From CAG-698 sp964385755 (lineage in GTDB: Bacteria > Bacillota_I > Bacilli_A > ML615J-28 > CAG-698), in NCBI GenBank assembly GCA_964385755.1, contig CAYLPZ010000016.1, positions 1-53,969 on the forward strand: 53,969 bases of DNA, read 5' to 3'. Positions 1 through 9,021 of this stretch are shown piece after piece. The notes below the pieces were generated by a model. That model had not been told where the DNA came from. It worked only from the letters and a program-made list of their open reading frames with translations, and searched no databases. The first letter of the stretch is position 1, and the number at the start of each line of letters is the position of its first letter. A program made the translations under genes and the position numbers.

Positions 1-135
1 AAGTGGGGTTTTTCAATCCCACTTTCAGTTATAGTGCAGGCAAACTTCGGTTATACCACAATCTTTATTCGTTTTCAACTCATTACAAAAATAATAAAAA
101 ATGACAAATTCAAATAAAAAAAATATAAAAACATA

Positions 136-164
136 TTGAATATTATAATTTAATGTTATATAAT
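136..164 (+). promoter_or_regulatory. Promoter of the alcohol dehydrogenase gene
   Basis: TTGAAT at 136-141 and TATAAT at 159-164 are separated by 17 bp, a near-consensus housekeeping promoter upstream of the gene at 217. Confidence 0.7.
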
Positions 165-179
165 AGATAATGTGATATA

Positions 180-195
180 CGATATAAATATATCG
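180..195. promoter_or_regulatory. Palindrome between promoter and start codon, candidate operator
   Basis: CGATATA-AA-TATATCG is a perfect inverted repeat just downstream of the predicted transcription start and just before the AGGAGG site at 202-207. Its position suggests a repressor site; it does not match the usual Rex operator. The regulator is unknown. Confidence 0.4.
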
Positions 196-216
196 ATTAA
201 ATAGGAGGAGATAAAA

Positions 217-1431
217 ATGAGATTTACATTACCACGTGATTTGTATCATGGAAAAGGATCTTTAGAAAATCTAAAGAACTTGCAAGGAAAACGTGCAGTC
301 GTTTGTGTTGGCGGCAGTGCAATGAAAAAATTCGGTTTCTTAGACAAAGCTTGTGGCTATCTAAAAGAAGCTGGCATGGAAGTTATGGTAATCGACGGAA
401 TTGAACCAGATCCATCTGTTGAAACAGTTATGGCTGGTGCAGCTAAAATGCAGGAATTCCAACCAGACTGGATTGTTGCTATGGGTGGTGGATCACCAAT
501 CGATGCCGCAAAAGCAATGTGGATTAAATATGAATATCCTGAGACAACTTTCGAACAAATGTGTGTTGTTTTTGGTTTACCACATTTACGTACAAAAGCT
601 CATTTCTGTGCTATTCCTTCAACATCAGGAACTGCTACTGAAGTTACAGCTTTCTCTGTAATCACTGATTATCAAAAAGGTATTAAATACCCACTAGCTG
701 ACTTTGAAATTACACCAGATGTTGCTATCGTTGATCCTGAAATTGCTGAAACAATGCCAAAGAAACTTTGTGCTCATACTGGTATGGATGCACTTACTCA
801 TGCAATTGAAGCTTATGTTTCTACTTGTAACTGCAACTATACAGATCCACTTGCATTGAATGCAATTAAAATGATTAAAGAATCATTAGTTAAGTCATAC
901 GGTGGATGTTCTCAAGCACGTGCTGATATGCATGATGCACAATGTATGGCTGGAATGGCATTCTCTAACGCATTACTAGGAATCGTTCACTCAATGGCTC
1001 ATAAAACAGGTGCTGCATTTGAAAAATATGGTGCTCATATTATCCATGGTGCCGCAAATGCTATGTATCTTCCAAAGGTTATTGCTTACAATGCTAAGAA
1101 TGAAACTGCTGCCAAAAGATATGCTGATATTGCTGATTTCATTAAATTAGGAGGCGAAACTGTAGAAGAAAAAGTACAATTATTAATTAAATTCGTTAGA
1201 GGATTAAATGATGAATTATCTATTCCTCAATGTATTAAAAACTATGGTTTAGATGCATTACCATGTGAGAAAGGATTTGTTCCTGAAGAAGTATTCTTAG
1301 AAAAGCTTCCTGAAATTGCTAAGAATGCAATTGCTGATGCTTGCACAGGATCTAACCCAAGAATTCCAACCCAAGAAGAAATGGAAAAATTATTGAAATG
1401 CTGCTACTATGATTTAGAGGTAGATTTCTAG
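217..1431 (+). CDS. Iron-containing alcohol dehydrogenase (group III)
   Basis: This 404-residue protein is a stand-alone group III Fe-dependent alcohol dehydrogenase, which interconverts aldehydes and alcohols with NAD(P)H in fermentation. GGGSPIDAAKA at about 90-100 is the family nucleotide-binding motif, and PSTSGTATEVT follows at about 134-144. The expected metal ligands are visible as D191, H195, H262 and H277. Length is normal and there is no fused aldehyde domain as in AdhE. A strong AGGAGG lies 9 bp before the ATG, with its own promoter and terminator, so it is monocistronic. It is the only plus-strand gene here. The substrate (butanol, ethanol or other) cannot be told from sequence. 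Confidence 0.93.
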   Translation: MRFTLPRDLYHGKGSLENLKNLQGKRAVVCVGGSAMKKFGFLDKACGYLKEAGMEVMVIDGIEPDPSVETVMAGAAKMQEFQPDWIVAMGGGSPIDAAKAMWIKYEYPETTFEQMCVVFGLPHLRTKAHFCAIPSTSGTATEVTAFSVITDYQKGIKYPLADFEITPDVAIVDPEIAETMPKKLCAHTGMDALTHAIEAYVSTCNCNYTDPLALNAIKMIKESLVKSYGGCSQARADMHDAQCMAGMAFSNALLGIVHSMAHKTGAAFEKYGAHIIHGAANAMYLPKVIAYNAKNETAAKRYADIADFIKLGGETVEEKVQLLIKFVRGLNDELSIPQCIKNYGLDALPCEKGFVPEEVFLEKLPEIAKNAIADACTGSNPRIPTQEEMEKLLKCCYYDLEVDF

Positions 1432-1455
1432 AACAAATACTTTTATAAAAAATAT

Positions 1456-1488
1456 AGACTGTTGAAAATAGTTCAACAGTCTTTTTTT
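1456..1488 (+). terminator. Rho-independent terminator, probably bidirectional
   Basis: AGACTGTTGAA and TTCAACAGTCT form a strong stem followed by TTTTTTT on the plus strand. The opposite strand also ends in a T-rich run, so it may also terminate the convergent DUF3795 gene. Confidence 0.85.
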
Positions 1489-1491
1489 GTT

Positions 1492-1836
1492 TTATTTATT
1501 GTTATTACTTTTCAAATTATTTAAGGCTTGTTTATTGTACGATATAATCATTGCTATTTTTGAACAATTATCAAGTAATTCACAATCGCCACAAGTTTCA
1601 AAGTTCTTTTCTAACACACATTTTCGAATTGAACAGAGTTTATCACAAAACGGCGTTTTAACACCATTTACTCTACATCCTTCACAATTAATCATCTCTT
1701 TTGTTATTAATACTTGATTTAGCTCAGTCCACTTCTTTGCTACAATTTCTCTAAGGTTATCATCATTAGTTATTGTTGCTTTTCTTGCTTCACACTTTTC
1801 ACAATCAAGTCCACAACAAGCAATTAAGTTTTTCAT
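1492..1836 (-). CDS. DUF3795 cysteine-rich protein
   Basis: A 114-residue protein with about ten cysteines in CxxC-like spacing: ACCGLDCEKCEARKA at the N-terminus, CEGC near 50, then CDKLC and CGDCELLDNC. This pattern is typical of the DUF3795 family, thought to bind zinc or another metal; function is unknown. GGAG lies 7 bp before the ATG. It starts 16 bp after the end of the Nudix protein gene, so the two are probably co-transcribed, and it ends at the shared terminator. Confidence 0.8.
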   Translation of the reverse strand: MKNLIACCGLDCEKCEARKATITNDDNLREIVAKKWTELNQVLITKEMINCEGCRVNGVKTPFCDKLCSIRKCVLEKNFETCGDCELLDNCSKIAMIISYNKQALNNLKSNNNK

Positions 1837-1852
1837 GGTTATTCTCCATTTA

Positions 1853-3505
1853 TTATTTATAGTTTTTACTAAGTAAATATTTTACATATCTTAATTGAAT
1901 TGCTTCATCACTTTGATATATTGGGCATCCATCTTCATCTTTTTTCATAAATTCATTATAATCTATAATCGCCATCATTGAACTTTCTACATTAGAAACA
2001 TTTTTATAGATATTTACTACCTTATTTTGTGTTTTATTATACAACTTAAGAATATTATCAATATCTTCTTCTGTTACATCAAGTTCAACCATTCCAAAGA
2101 AATCAGGCTTACCAGCTTTGCTGGAAAGTCTTGCAACACCTAATAATGAAAACTTAGGATTATGTTTTGTAATAAAATCATAACTAATTGATGCTTCTTC
2201 TTTTAATTCTCGATACATTCCCATCTTTAGTAATTTTTCAAATGACTCTTTCTTCATTTTCTTAAAATCAGAGTAATCTAATGAACCTGAACCAGAAGGG
2301 ACAAACTTGTTGTTGCTAACATCACTAAATGTTCCTTGACGATTAATGATAAGATACTTTTTTCCTTCTACATTCAACACACAAATAATATTTACACCAA
2401 TTAGATTAGTTAAATGACTTCCTTCAATATTTCTAAATCCACCATTAGGATATAAAGTATGTTTAGTGCCACTTAAATAAAATTTAGGATCACATGCTAA
2501 AGTGAAATTCTTATATATAATATCATCATTTGATACATAATCAAAATATTTAACTTTCTTAATCTTTATGGTATTGTTTTCATAAAAATTAAGTTCTGAA
2601 TCAATTCCGCTTAATGAGTGATTATATATTATCTTTCCTGAGTTAACTCTTTCTTTGTAAATATATCCTAAAGCAGTTTTAGCATCTTCACTTTTAAGCA
2701 TCTTGTTTTTGCTTTTCACTACTTTAATTTTATCGCCATTCTTTCTTAGTTTTTCGTTCTCACTATCAGAGAATAAAAAGAATTCAGAATTAGAACTGTC
2801 TTTTGCAACAAAATATGAATATGTAAAGTCTTTATATTCTTTACTTAAATTATTTATGATATTGTTTTGAATACTTTTTTTATCATAAGATAAAATACAA
2901 TTTGTTCCATAATACCTATTATTAAAACTTTTTATTCTTTCAATCAAAGAACCTATGTATTTTACAACTGTAATTGTAGAAGTGGCTATCGCAAACCACA
3001 TCCAAAAACCACTTTCTTGTTTTTTATTAATATCTAATATCAAAGATATCAATGAAATTATAATAGACAAAACAATATTAATTACATCATAAATTGATGG
3101 TAAGAAAAGACTTCCTTTTACTAGTTTAATTTTCTTTTCAACTTTAGATAAATATTTGTTATATTTACTAATAATTCTATTTTCTATTTTATGATTATCA
3201 ATAGAAGAAAAATATGGCATTAATACTATTGATTCATCTAAAATTTCATTATTAACTTTAACATAGAAAAATGCTTCTTTATCTTTATTTCGATAAATAA
3301 TTTTACTTTGAATAACAGTTAATCCTTTAATTCCGATTAAAGTTGAAGATATTTCATTATGGATATTTTCACCATACACCCATCCTTCATGATAATCAAC
3401 ACTAGTTTTATAAAATCTTTCATTCTTTGGGTGAATTAACTTTTTATATTCATAAATACCAAGTGGTAAATTATTTTTATTAAACATATAAATATAAATT
3501 TGCAT
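1853..3505 (-). CDS. Membrane protein with two TM helices and a C-terminal Nudix-like domain
   Basis: About 550 residues. The N-terminal ~135 residues are soluble, two hydrophobic helices follow at about 137-157 and 166-185, then a ~170-residue region of unknown fold, then a C-terminal domain with a Nudix-box-like stretch (RELKEEA near 432) and a GSGSLD segment before it. The start is set at the ATG at 3505 because AGGAG lies 8 bp before it; an ATG six codons upstream has a poor site. 2TM-Nudix proteins are known effectors (Cap16 type) of cyclic-nucleotide defence, but no cyclase gene is nearby, so any such role is only a suggestion. The Nudix box is incomplete and activity is not assured. 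Confidence 0.6.
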   Translation of the reverse strand: MQIYIYMFNKNNLPLGIYEYKKLIHPKNERFYKTSVDYHEGWVYGENIHNEISSTLIGIKGLTVIQSKIIYRNKDKEAFFYVKVNNEILDESIVLMPYFSSIDNHKIENRIISKYNKYLSKVEKKIKLVKGSLFLPSIYDVINIVLSIIISLISLILDINKKQESGFWMWFAIATSTITVVKYIGSLIERIKSFNNRYYGTNCILSYDKKSIQNNIINNLSKEYKDFTYSYFVAKDSSNSEFFLFSDSENEKLRKNGDKIKVVKSKNKMLKSEDAKTALGYIYKERVNSGKIIYNHSLSGIDSELNFYENNTIKIKKVKYFDYVSNDDIIYKNFTLACDPKFYLSGTKHTLYPNGGFRNIEGSHLTNLIGVNIICVLNVEGKKYLIINRQGTFSDVSNNKFVPSGSGSLDYSDFKKMKKESFEKLLKMGMYRELKEEASISYDFITKHNPKFSLLGVARLSSKAGKPDFFGMVELDVTEEDIDNILKLYNKTQNKVVNIYKNVSNVESSMMAIIDYNEFMKKDEDGCPIYQSDEAIQLRYVKYLLSKNYK

Positions 3506-3856
3506 AAGAATATCTCCTAACATTTCTTCTTAAACATATAGAGTCTTTAAAATTATAGCATAATTGTTTTAAAACATAAATGTTTTTACTTTATTAAATT
3601 AATTTTTATTATCTTAATACATATAAATAGCTATCCAACTACCATAAACAATTATAGTTACTAGTAGTATACCTAGATGCATCTAATATAAAAAAATTAC
3701 AAACCTATCTAATTTGCCAGGTTTGTTAAGATATTCTACTAATGGCATTCTAAAACACTTTGCCTAGTTTAACTGAACTTATAATTAAACATATTATTTT
3801 ACCATCAATATTTATGATATAAAAAAGCGTAAATTTACGCTTTATTGTTTCAATAT
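3506..3856. other. Gene-free stretch with two minus-strand terminator hairpins
   Basis: Contains a hairpin at 3699-3726 (ACAAACCT/AGGTTTGT, followed by a T run on the minus strand) and the stronger palindrome at 3824-3843. Otherwise AT-rich with no coding signal seen. Confidence 0.6.
3824..3843 (-). terminator. Terminator after the phosphorylase remnant
   Basis: Perfect palindrome AAAGCGTAAATTTACGCTTT with further T residues on the minus strand, 14 bp beyond the stop codon at 3857. Confidence 0.75.
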
Positions 3857-4139
3857 TTAAATATTTTTTGCAACTTTTATAGCAATACTAAAAGTTTCTT
3901 CTTGAAGATTACGTTCATTAGACCCTCCTAGATTTGCTTTATCCCATAAATCATTATTTAAAATATCTGCACCAAAGAAAAAAGTAAAAAACTCAATTCC
4001 ATAGAAGTTACAGAGTGCTTGTATTCCAGCAGACTCAATTTCAACACAAATACATCCTTCACTTCTTCTTTTCAATTATAAAATCTGACACATCAACTAA
4101 TGGTTTTGATTTATTATCAAATGAATCAATAATATTCAT
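3857..4139 (-). pseudogene. Nucleoside phosphorylase remnant (ends of the gene only)
   Basis: The 3' part encodes CICVEIESAGIQALCNFYGI, the conserved C-terminal region of uridine/purine nucleoside phosphorylases. Just upstream in another frame lies an N-terminal segment starting MNIIDSFDNKSKP, also typical of this family. The roughly 150 residues between are missing, so this is a gene with a large internal deletion and a frame change. Its terminator survives. No product with phosphorylase activity is expected. Confidence 0.75.
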
Positions 4140-4192
4140 ATAAAATTACATCTCTTTCTATATACATATAATGTCATACATATAATATCCAA

Positions 4193-5074
4193 TTATTTCA
4201 ATAAATGATTTTGTAAATAAATAGAAGCATATTTCCATGTTATCTCGTCGTATTTATCATTAAAATAATGATTTTCTTTGTTAAAACCATGATTAGCCCC
4301 TTCAACTAAATATAAATTACAGTTCTCATATATCTCTTTTGCTTTTTCACTATATGAAGTTGGAACTATTAAATCGTTTGTCCCATGAACTATAAGCACT
4401 TCTTTTTTAAAGTTTCCAATATGTTTGTAAACATCATAATCTTCTAACATCGCAACATATTTTTTATCACTTAAGAATGAAAACTTTAAAATCATCTCTG
4501 GAACATTATAAGCAGGATAAAATAGAATTAAACCAGCGATTAATTCTTCTTTTTCAGAAGCAACTACACTAGATACTAATCCTCCTTGTGATGTTCCAAA
4601 AAGATATATTTCTTTTATGTTTGTAAACGAATTAAAATGATCGACCAAATATGATAAAGTATCCATTTCTGTGAAAATAGTACATAAGTCTATTTTAGTA
4701 CTTCTTGATGAACCACTTGAACCTGGAAAATCAAAGATATACACTAAATATCCTAGCAAGGCACTTCTTTTCGCATATGAAACTAATGTGTCACTATTTA
4801 CGTTTGCGGAATGGGACATAATTATTAATTGATAACAATCATCTTCACTTTTATTTTTAGGTTTATATAAATTACCATATATTTTTATTTCTTCTTGATA
4901 TAATATATATTCTTCTTTCTCTATTTTATCAATTTCTTCGCTGGCATTTTCATCTTCTTTTTCTGTATCTACAATATCATCAGTATTATCTTTATTTTCA
5001 TCATTTGATGGAGAACAAGAAAACAAAACAAATGTAAATATTAATAATAATAAAATAGTACTACTCTTATTCAT
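4193..5074 (-). CDS. Lipoprotein alpha/beta hydrolase (esterase-like)
   Basis: 293 residues. A signal peptide ends in the lipobox LFSC (C20), followed by an acidic linker (residues 22-55) and an alpha/beta hydrolase domain. The nucleophile elbow is GTSQGG (S162), with likely acid D234 (HGTNDLIVP) and base H262 (GANHGF). It therefore looks like a surface-anchored carboxyl- or feruloyl-type esterase; the substrate is not predictable. AAAGGG precedes the ATG. The upstream region carries four 18-bp tandem repeats. Confidence 0.85.
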   Translation of the reverse strand: MNKSSTILLLLIFTFVLFSCSPSNDENKDNTDDIVDTEKEDENASEEIDKIEKEEYILYQEEIKIYGNLYKPKNKSEDDCYQLIIMSHSANVNSDTLVSYAKRSALLGYLVYIFDFPGSSGSSRSTKIDLCTIFTEMDTLSYLVDHFNSFTNIKEIYLFGTSQGGLVSSVVASEKEELIAGLILFYPAYNVPEMILKFSFLSDKKYVAMLEDYDVYKHIGNFKKEVLIVHGTNDLIVPTSYSEKAKEIYENCNLYLVEGANHGFNKENHYFNDKYDEITWKYASIYLQNHLLK

Positions 5075-5100
5075 AATATTTCATTCCCTTTCTATAATAG

Positions 5101-5182
5101 ATTAATAAATAATAATAGATTAATAAATAATAATAAATTAATAAATAATAATAAATTAATAAATAATAATGGATTAATAAAT
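5101..5182. repeat. Tandem repeat, 18-bp unit, four copies plus ten bases
   Basis: Unit ATTAATAAATAATAATAG, with copies at 5101, 5119, 5137 and 5155 differing only in the last two bases, and a partial fifth copy. It sits directly upstream of the esterase gene, where copy-number change could alter promoter spacing. Confidence 0.9.
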
Positions 5183-5185
5183 TTT

Positions 5186-5471
5186 ATAATCTATTATATA
5201 TTTATATTTAAGTTTGTGATAATCTATTTTTTTACAATTATTATATTACAAATAATCAAAATGTCAATTGTGTAATTGTGTATTATTATTCTTGATGAAT
5301 TTTTCAAAAAAGATATAGCAATTTGATAGTAAAACTTTCAGCCTATAAACTAATGATGGCATATTTTTATTATTAAAAACTAAATTAATAGTCTTATATT
5401 TTTTTAAGTTTAAAATTAATAATAATTATATTAATCTTTATTATTTCTATTAATGATTTAGCATTGCCATT
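5186..5471. other. Gene-free AT-rich spacer
   Basis: No start/RBS combination, RNA gene or convincing hairpin seen. It probably contains decayed sequence, since the adjacent segment is an ATPase remnant. Confidence 0.5.
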
Positions 5472-5603
5472 TTATTGTTTAACTTCAATCAACGTAACTT
5501 CATTGTTAAATCTAGTAACCAAGTCAATCTCTAATCTACTTGTGATATTATGTAAAACCTTTTTACTTTTAATAAATCTTTTACTAGATAAAATTACAAT
5601 GCT
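5472..5603 (-). pseudogene. C-terminal remnant of a DUF4143-type ATPase
   Basis: An open stretch without a start codon encodes LEIDLVTRFNNEVTLIEVKQ and then a stop. This matches the nuclease-like C-terminal motif of AAA/DUF4143 ATPases; the intact protein at 51848 has LEIDFVTLLNNDIVPIEVKS. Only about 43 residues are left, ending against the lipoprotein gene at 5605. Confidence 0.65.
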
Positions 5604-5604
5604 T

Positions 5605-6504
5605 TTATTCTATATATAAAATATCTTCAAATGGAGTTGCTCCAACATATTCAAATGTATCAGTAGCAATGTCGTATGAGAAAATAACTGGAATCAAATA
5701 TCCACTTCCAAATTTTGTTAATTTGGAATAAAAAATAATATATAATGATTCATTAATAGCAAAGATGTCTATACCTAATTGTTTTTTTCCCTTTCCAACT
5801 ATACCATCAATTTCTTTTAAAACATCTGATTTATTAAGAAGATAATCATAATTAATTACTATATTCAAACCATCTTTTGTAATAATAGCTTGACTATTTC
5901 GAGCTTCAATTTCGTATGATTCGTTATTATATATGTAATTATTTCTTGAAATATTTGACAAAACTTCCTTTTTATAATGTTCTAAAACACTTTTTTCTAT
6001 TCCATTAGAATTGCTGTCAGATTCAATAATTGTGTTTGACAAATAATCATAAACAAAATATTCCACATATTTATCATGAATCAAATAATTTGTTTTATAA
6101 TAAATACAATAATTATCATTAAGATGTCCTAAATATAATTCACTTGAATTCTCTGATGTAACATAAGTGTTATTAATTGAATAATCATTTGCATCAATAT
6201 AACCAATCATTATATTTCTGAAATCATAAATATATGAAAAAAATATTTTCTCTTCATAATATTTAGATCTAAAATAATGTGTTACATCATTATTATATTC
6301 TTTATTATCTTGTTTCAACTTATTTTTTATTAAAGATAAATAATTGATTTCTTCACCATTATAATATAAACCATATTTGCTAATAATCTTTTTATTGTTA
6401 CTCTCTATAGATAATATTTGTGTTTCAATTATATCTTTTTGCTCAGAGCAACTTGTTAATACTAATGTAAATAATAAAATTAATAAAAATAATGTTTTTT
6501 TCAT
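5605..6504 (-). CDS. Lipoprotein of unknown function
   Basis: 299 residues with a signal peptide and lipobox LTSC at residues 16-19, so exported and membrane-anchored. The rest is rich in Asn, Tyr, Ile and Lys with predicted beta-strand repeats (YYNGEEIN, YNNESYEI), suggesting a beta-propeller-like or WG-like fold, but no family is recognised. The ribosome binding site is weak. The start overlaps the stop of a short upstream open fragment (TAATG), so it may depend on coupling. Confidence 0.7.
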   Translation of the reverse strand: MKKTLFLLILLFTLVLTSCSEQKDIIETQILSIESNNKKIISKYGLYYNGEEINYLSLIKNKLKQDNKEYNNDVTHYFRSKYYEEKIFFSYIYDFRNIMIGYIDANDYSINNTYVTSENSSELYLGHLNDNYCIYYKTNYLIHDKYVEYFVYDYLSNTIIESDSNSNGIEKSVLEHYKKEVLSNISRNNYIYNNESYEIEARNSQAIITKDGLNIVINYDYLLNKSDVLKEIDGIVGKGKKQLGIDIFAINESLYIIFYSKLTKFGSGYLIPVIFSYDIATDTFEYVGATPFEDILYIE

Positions 6505-6506
6505 TA

Positions 6507-6602
6507 GTCTTTCTCACTTTCAATAATTTGTTCATAAATGTAATCACATGAAAACATCTCATTATTAAGATGCAAACACCCTTCTTTGTTATAGAATGCA
6601 TA
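6507..6602 (-). pseudogene. Short C-terminal gene fragment of unknown family
   Basis: About 30 codons without a start, containing YNKEGCLHLNNEMFSCD, open up to a TAATG overlap with the lipoprotein start. It looks like the tail of a lost upstream gene. The family is not recognised and it may be chance. Confidence 0.3.
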
Positions 6603-6755
6603 AAGTCAGATTAGAAGTTATTATTTAATAAGCTTTTTAAAAGAGTTTGCATTTAATATAGTATTAGATAAAAATTCAATTAATGTATATAGCAACTCCT
6701 ATTATAGTTTAATAGTTCTAGATATAATTAATGTTAGTGCATATTTTACTAATCT

Positions 6756-6827
6756 TTAATAATTAGCAACAAATGTTCCAGTTCCAGCAAATGGATCTAT
6801 AAGTTGTTTAAATTTTAATTTTTTCAT
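6756..6827 (-). pseudogene. DNA methyltransferase motif remnant
   Basis: A 23-codon frame encodes IDPFAGTGTFVANY, the catalytic/SAM-region signature of N6-adenine and related DNA methyltransferases, followed directly by TAA. Its ATG overlaps the TGA of the histidine phosphatase (ATGA). The rest of a methyltransferase is absent, so this is a relic of a lost restriction-modification or related locus. Confidence 0.6.
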
Positions 6828-7468
6828 TGCTTGTTAAGCTTAACCAAAGCTGCATGTGGAACAGTAATTTTTAATAGGTTAGAATACTTCCATCCATTTA
6901 TTAAACATTGTAAAACTGTGATGACTCCACCATGAGTTATAATCAATATTTTCTTCCCCTTATATTTATATAAAAGTTCAATAAAAGCATCTTTTATTCT
7001 AATATAAAAATCTGTTGGTGACTCTCCATTAGGGTAAGCTTGATCCATGCTTAATGTATTATAATAAAGACCAGGATAGGTTAAATTAAATTCTTCTTTC
7101 GTTAAATTCTTTAATTTTCCATTATTGATTTCTCTAAATTTCTCATCAAAAATTATTGATTTCGATAATTTTGCAGCTAATATGTCTGCTGTTTCTCTAG
7201 TTCTAACAAGGTCACTTGAAATCATTAAATCATAATCTTTATCCAAGTAATCACTCACATCAGTTATTTGCATAATAGCAGTTGTAGTTAGATGATTATC
7301 ACTCCAACCACCAAGTTTATCTTGTTCATCTTCACCATGTCTTAATAAATCAATATGAATTTCACTTAAATCAATTTTATTACTAAACTCTATATTTTTT
7401 ATAACATCAAGAATAGCATCTTTACATTCTTCGTATTCTAATCCATTTGTGAATTTATTTTTCTTCAC
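6824..7468 (-). CDS. Histidine phosphatase family protein fused to an AbiEii tail
   Basis: The core carries the family signature LLRHGE (catalytic H44), SSDLVRTRETA near 80-90 and the second catalytic His in ITHGG (H179). Members are phosphoglycerate-mutase-like phosphatases; the substrate is unknown. The first ~30 residues (NKFTNGLEYEECKDAILDV) are not part of the phosphatase fold: they continue in frame from the decayed AbiEii toxin upstream. No start codon with a good ribosome binding site lies at the true domain boundary, and the only nearby in-frame candidate is a GTG at 7468. It stops at TGA. Expression and activity are doubtful although the domain looks intact. Confidence 0.65.
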   Translation of the reverse strand: MKKNKFTNGLEYEECKDAILDVIKNIEFSNKIDLSEIHIDLLRHGEDEQDKLGGWSDNHLTTTAIMQITDVSDYLDKDYDLMISSDLVRTRETADILAAKLSKSIIFDEKFREINNGKLKNLTKEEFNLTYPGLYYNTLSMDQAYPNGESPTDFYIRIKDAFIELLYKYKGKKILIITHGGVITVLQCLINGWKYSNLLKITVPHAALVKLNKQ

Positions 7469-8171
7469 ATAACTTTCAAATAACTCTTTAATACGAAAAA
7501 ATGATAAAATGCTTTCAGCTTCAACACAAATATCACCAGTTAATTCAGTATTTCTAACATAAAACGTATTAATAATTGCACTATTAAATATATATCAAAT
7601 AATTCTTTTGATCTGGAATTTGCTTCTCCTTTGGATATTAATGTTTCAATCTTTTCTGCAAGTATTGTTTCTTTAGAATACGCTAAAATATCAAAATTAG
7701 TTTTAGTTATATTAGATTTATAGTTATACAAAACGGGATTAGGAGTAACTATATCACCTTTAGCAATATCAATGTTGAAGATTTTTGTATATTAAAGTAT
7801 TTAGATATAATTCTTACTGATTTTCCAGCATATTTATTTTCTTTAGTTATTTCAGTTATATCTAACACTTCATATTTTATTTCATCATCTAAATCCACTT
7901 CACATATTTCTCTGAAAACATTTAATAATACCACATCATCTAAATTAGTACTTACATACTTCAAATCAATGTCTAGGGTTGTCCTTTGTTCTATTCATAC
8001 AATACTGCCTAAAAGAAAACCACCCTTAAAAACAAAATTAGTTTTATATTTTGACTTTGATAAACGATTTAAGAAATTTTCAAAAAAGAACATATCCCAT
8101 AAAGTTTGATTTGCAACATTATATGTTTTAGCTAAATTATATATGTTATTTTTAATTTTTGCTAATCCCAT
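7469..8171 (-). pseudogene. AbiEii toxin, degraded (type IV toxin-antitoxin)
   Basis: Reading three frames in turn gives an AbiEii nucleotidyltransferase: NFVFKGGFLLGSIV, then TGA where Gly is expected, then IEQRTTLDIDLKYVSTNLDD. A frameshift follows near 7785, then ILAYSKETILAEKIETLISK and KELFDIY, and another shift near 7590 before NTFYVRNTELTGD. Its ATG overlaps the AbiEi stop by 10 bp, as in functional AbiE pairs. One nonsense and two frameshift lesions make it inactive. Its tail runs in frame into the phosphatase ORF. Confidence 0.8.
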
Positions 8172-8740
8172 AATAACACCTCAAAAATATTTTTTACATC
8201 ATCATAAATATTTAACTTTTTAGCATAATCATATAATTTATTAATTTTTAAATATTTATTTTTGTATTCTTTAATAGCAAAAGATTTAACTTCTTCATCA
8301 CAAAAATCTAGCATAAATATATTGCATATACTTCTTTCTTTGTCATAACATGGTACTAAATTTCCCATTGGAGTCAAAACAAATTCTTTACCCAGTTCAT
8401 AAATCTCTTTATTTCTTAATACTTTATAATTCAAGTTCTTTACATTAGAAACATTTTTACCATATAAAAAATTTACTTGATAGTCTTCAAATTGTTTTGG
8501 TGTTAGTTCTTGTAAATATAATGCAGTATTATTTGTATAAATTAGATCTTTATTTTTAAGATAGTTTATATAAAATTCATCCTCTATATACTCAGATAAT
8601 ATATATACACCACTCGCAACTTTTTTTATTAATCCTTTTTTGCAAAGCCTAGTCAAATAAACGGTTGGTATATTATTATCTTTTAACACTTTAGTGAATA
8701 TATATCCATTTTTATTTAAATTTATAATTTTTTTAAACAT
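8162..8740 (-). CDS. AbiEi-type antitoxin / transcriptional repressor
   Basis: About 192 residues. The N-terminal winged-helix region (NGYIFTKVLKDNNIPTVYLTRLCKKG) is typical of AbiEi antitoxins, which repress their operon and counter AbiEii. The start is placed at the ATG at 8740 because the promoter -10 box covers the upstream ATG at 8767, while AAGGA lies 10 bp before 8740. The partner toxin gene is broken, so this is an orphan antitoxin that may persist as a repressor or anti-addiction factor. Confidence 0.75.
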   Translation of the reverse strand: MFKKIINLNKNGYIFTKVLKDNNIPTVYLTRLCKKGLIKKVASGVYILSEYIEDEFYINYLKNKDLIYTNNTALYLQELTPKQFEDYQVNFLYGKNVSNVKNLNYKVLRNKEIYELGKEFVLTPMGNLVPCYDKERSICNIFMLDFCDEEVKSFAIKEYKNKYLKINKLYDYAKKLNIYDDVKNIFEVLLWD

Positions 8741-8760
8741 AAAAATATGTTCCTTTTTTA

Positions 8761-8794
8761 CTAACATTATAACATTTTGTTAGCGAAAAAGCAA
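8761..8794 (-). promoter_or_regulatory. AbiE promoter with overlapping inverted-repeat operator
   Basis: Minus-strand TTGCTT (8789-8794), 17-bp spacer, TATAAT (8766-8771). Arms CTAACA (8761-8766) and TGTTAG (8778-8783) form an inverted repeat across the -10 box, as expected for AbiEi autoregulation. Confidence 0.65.
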
Positions 8795-8819
8795 CATTAA
8801 TGCGAATTTTTTTATAATT

Positions 8820-9021
8820 ATTTGCTCTATTTTTATAAAGTTTTTGTGTTCGACTCTACTATAGGTTAAGGCTAATTATTACTTTAATACTAGTCCTATT
8901 AATCCTCATTATATATCCATCAACTATTATAAATGTAGAAAATTTACATTTATACATAAAATAACCTATCTTTATAGTATCATTTTCTAGTTTAGGTGGA
9001 TAAATTAGGTAGTCAACACAT
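8820..9021. repeat. Intergenic repeat family C, copy 1
   Basis: About 200 bp from TTTTTATAAAGTTTTTGTG through CAACACATG. It matches 17037-17233 at most positions and runs directly into the 52-bp block. Not coding. Confidence 0.85.

Noticed and set aside
1..24. Hairpin AAGTGGG/CCCACTT at the window edge
   Set aside because: It may be a terminator of a gene outside the window, but the T run is weak and the context is cut off.
5101..5182. CRISPR array
   Set aside because: The repeats are contiguous 18-mers without spacers, and no cas genes are present anywhere in the window.
7981..8010. TGA recoding (as Trp or Gly) suggested by TGA inside AbiEii
   Set aside because: The same gene has two frameshifts, TGG encodes Trp throughout, and TGA ends intact genes at 6824 and 11664.
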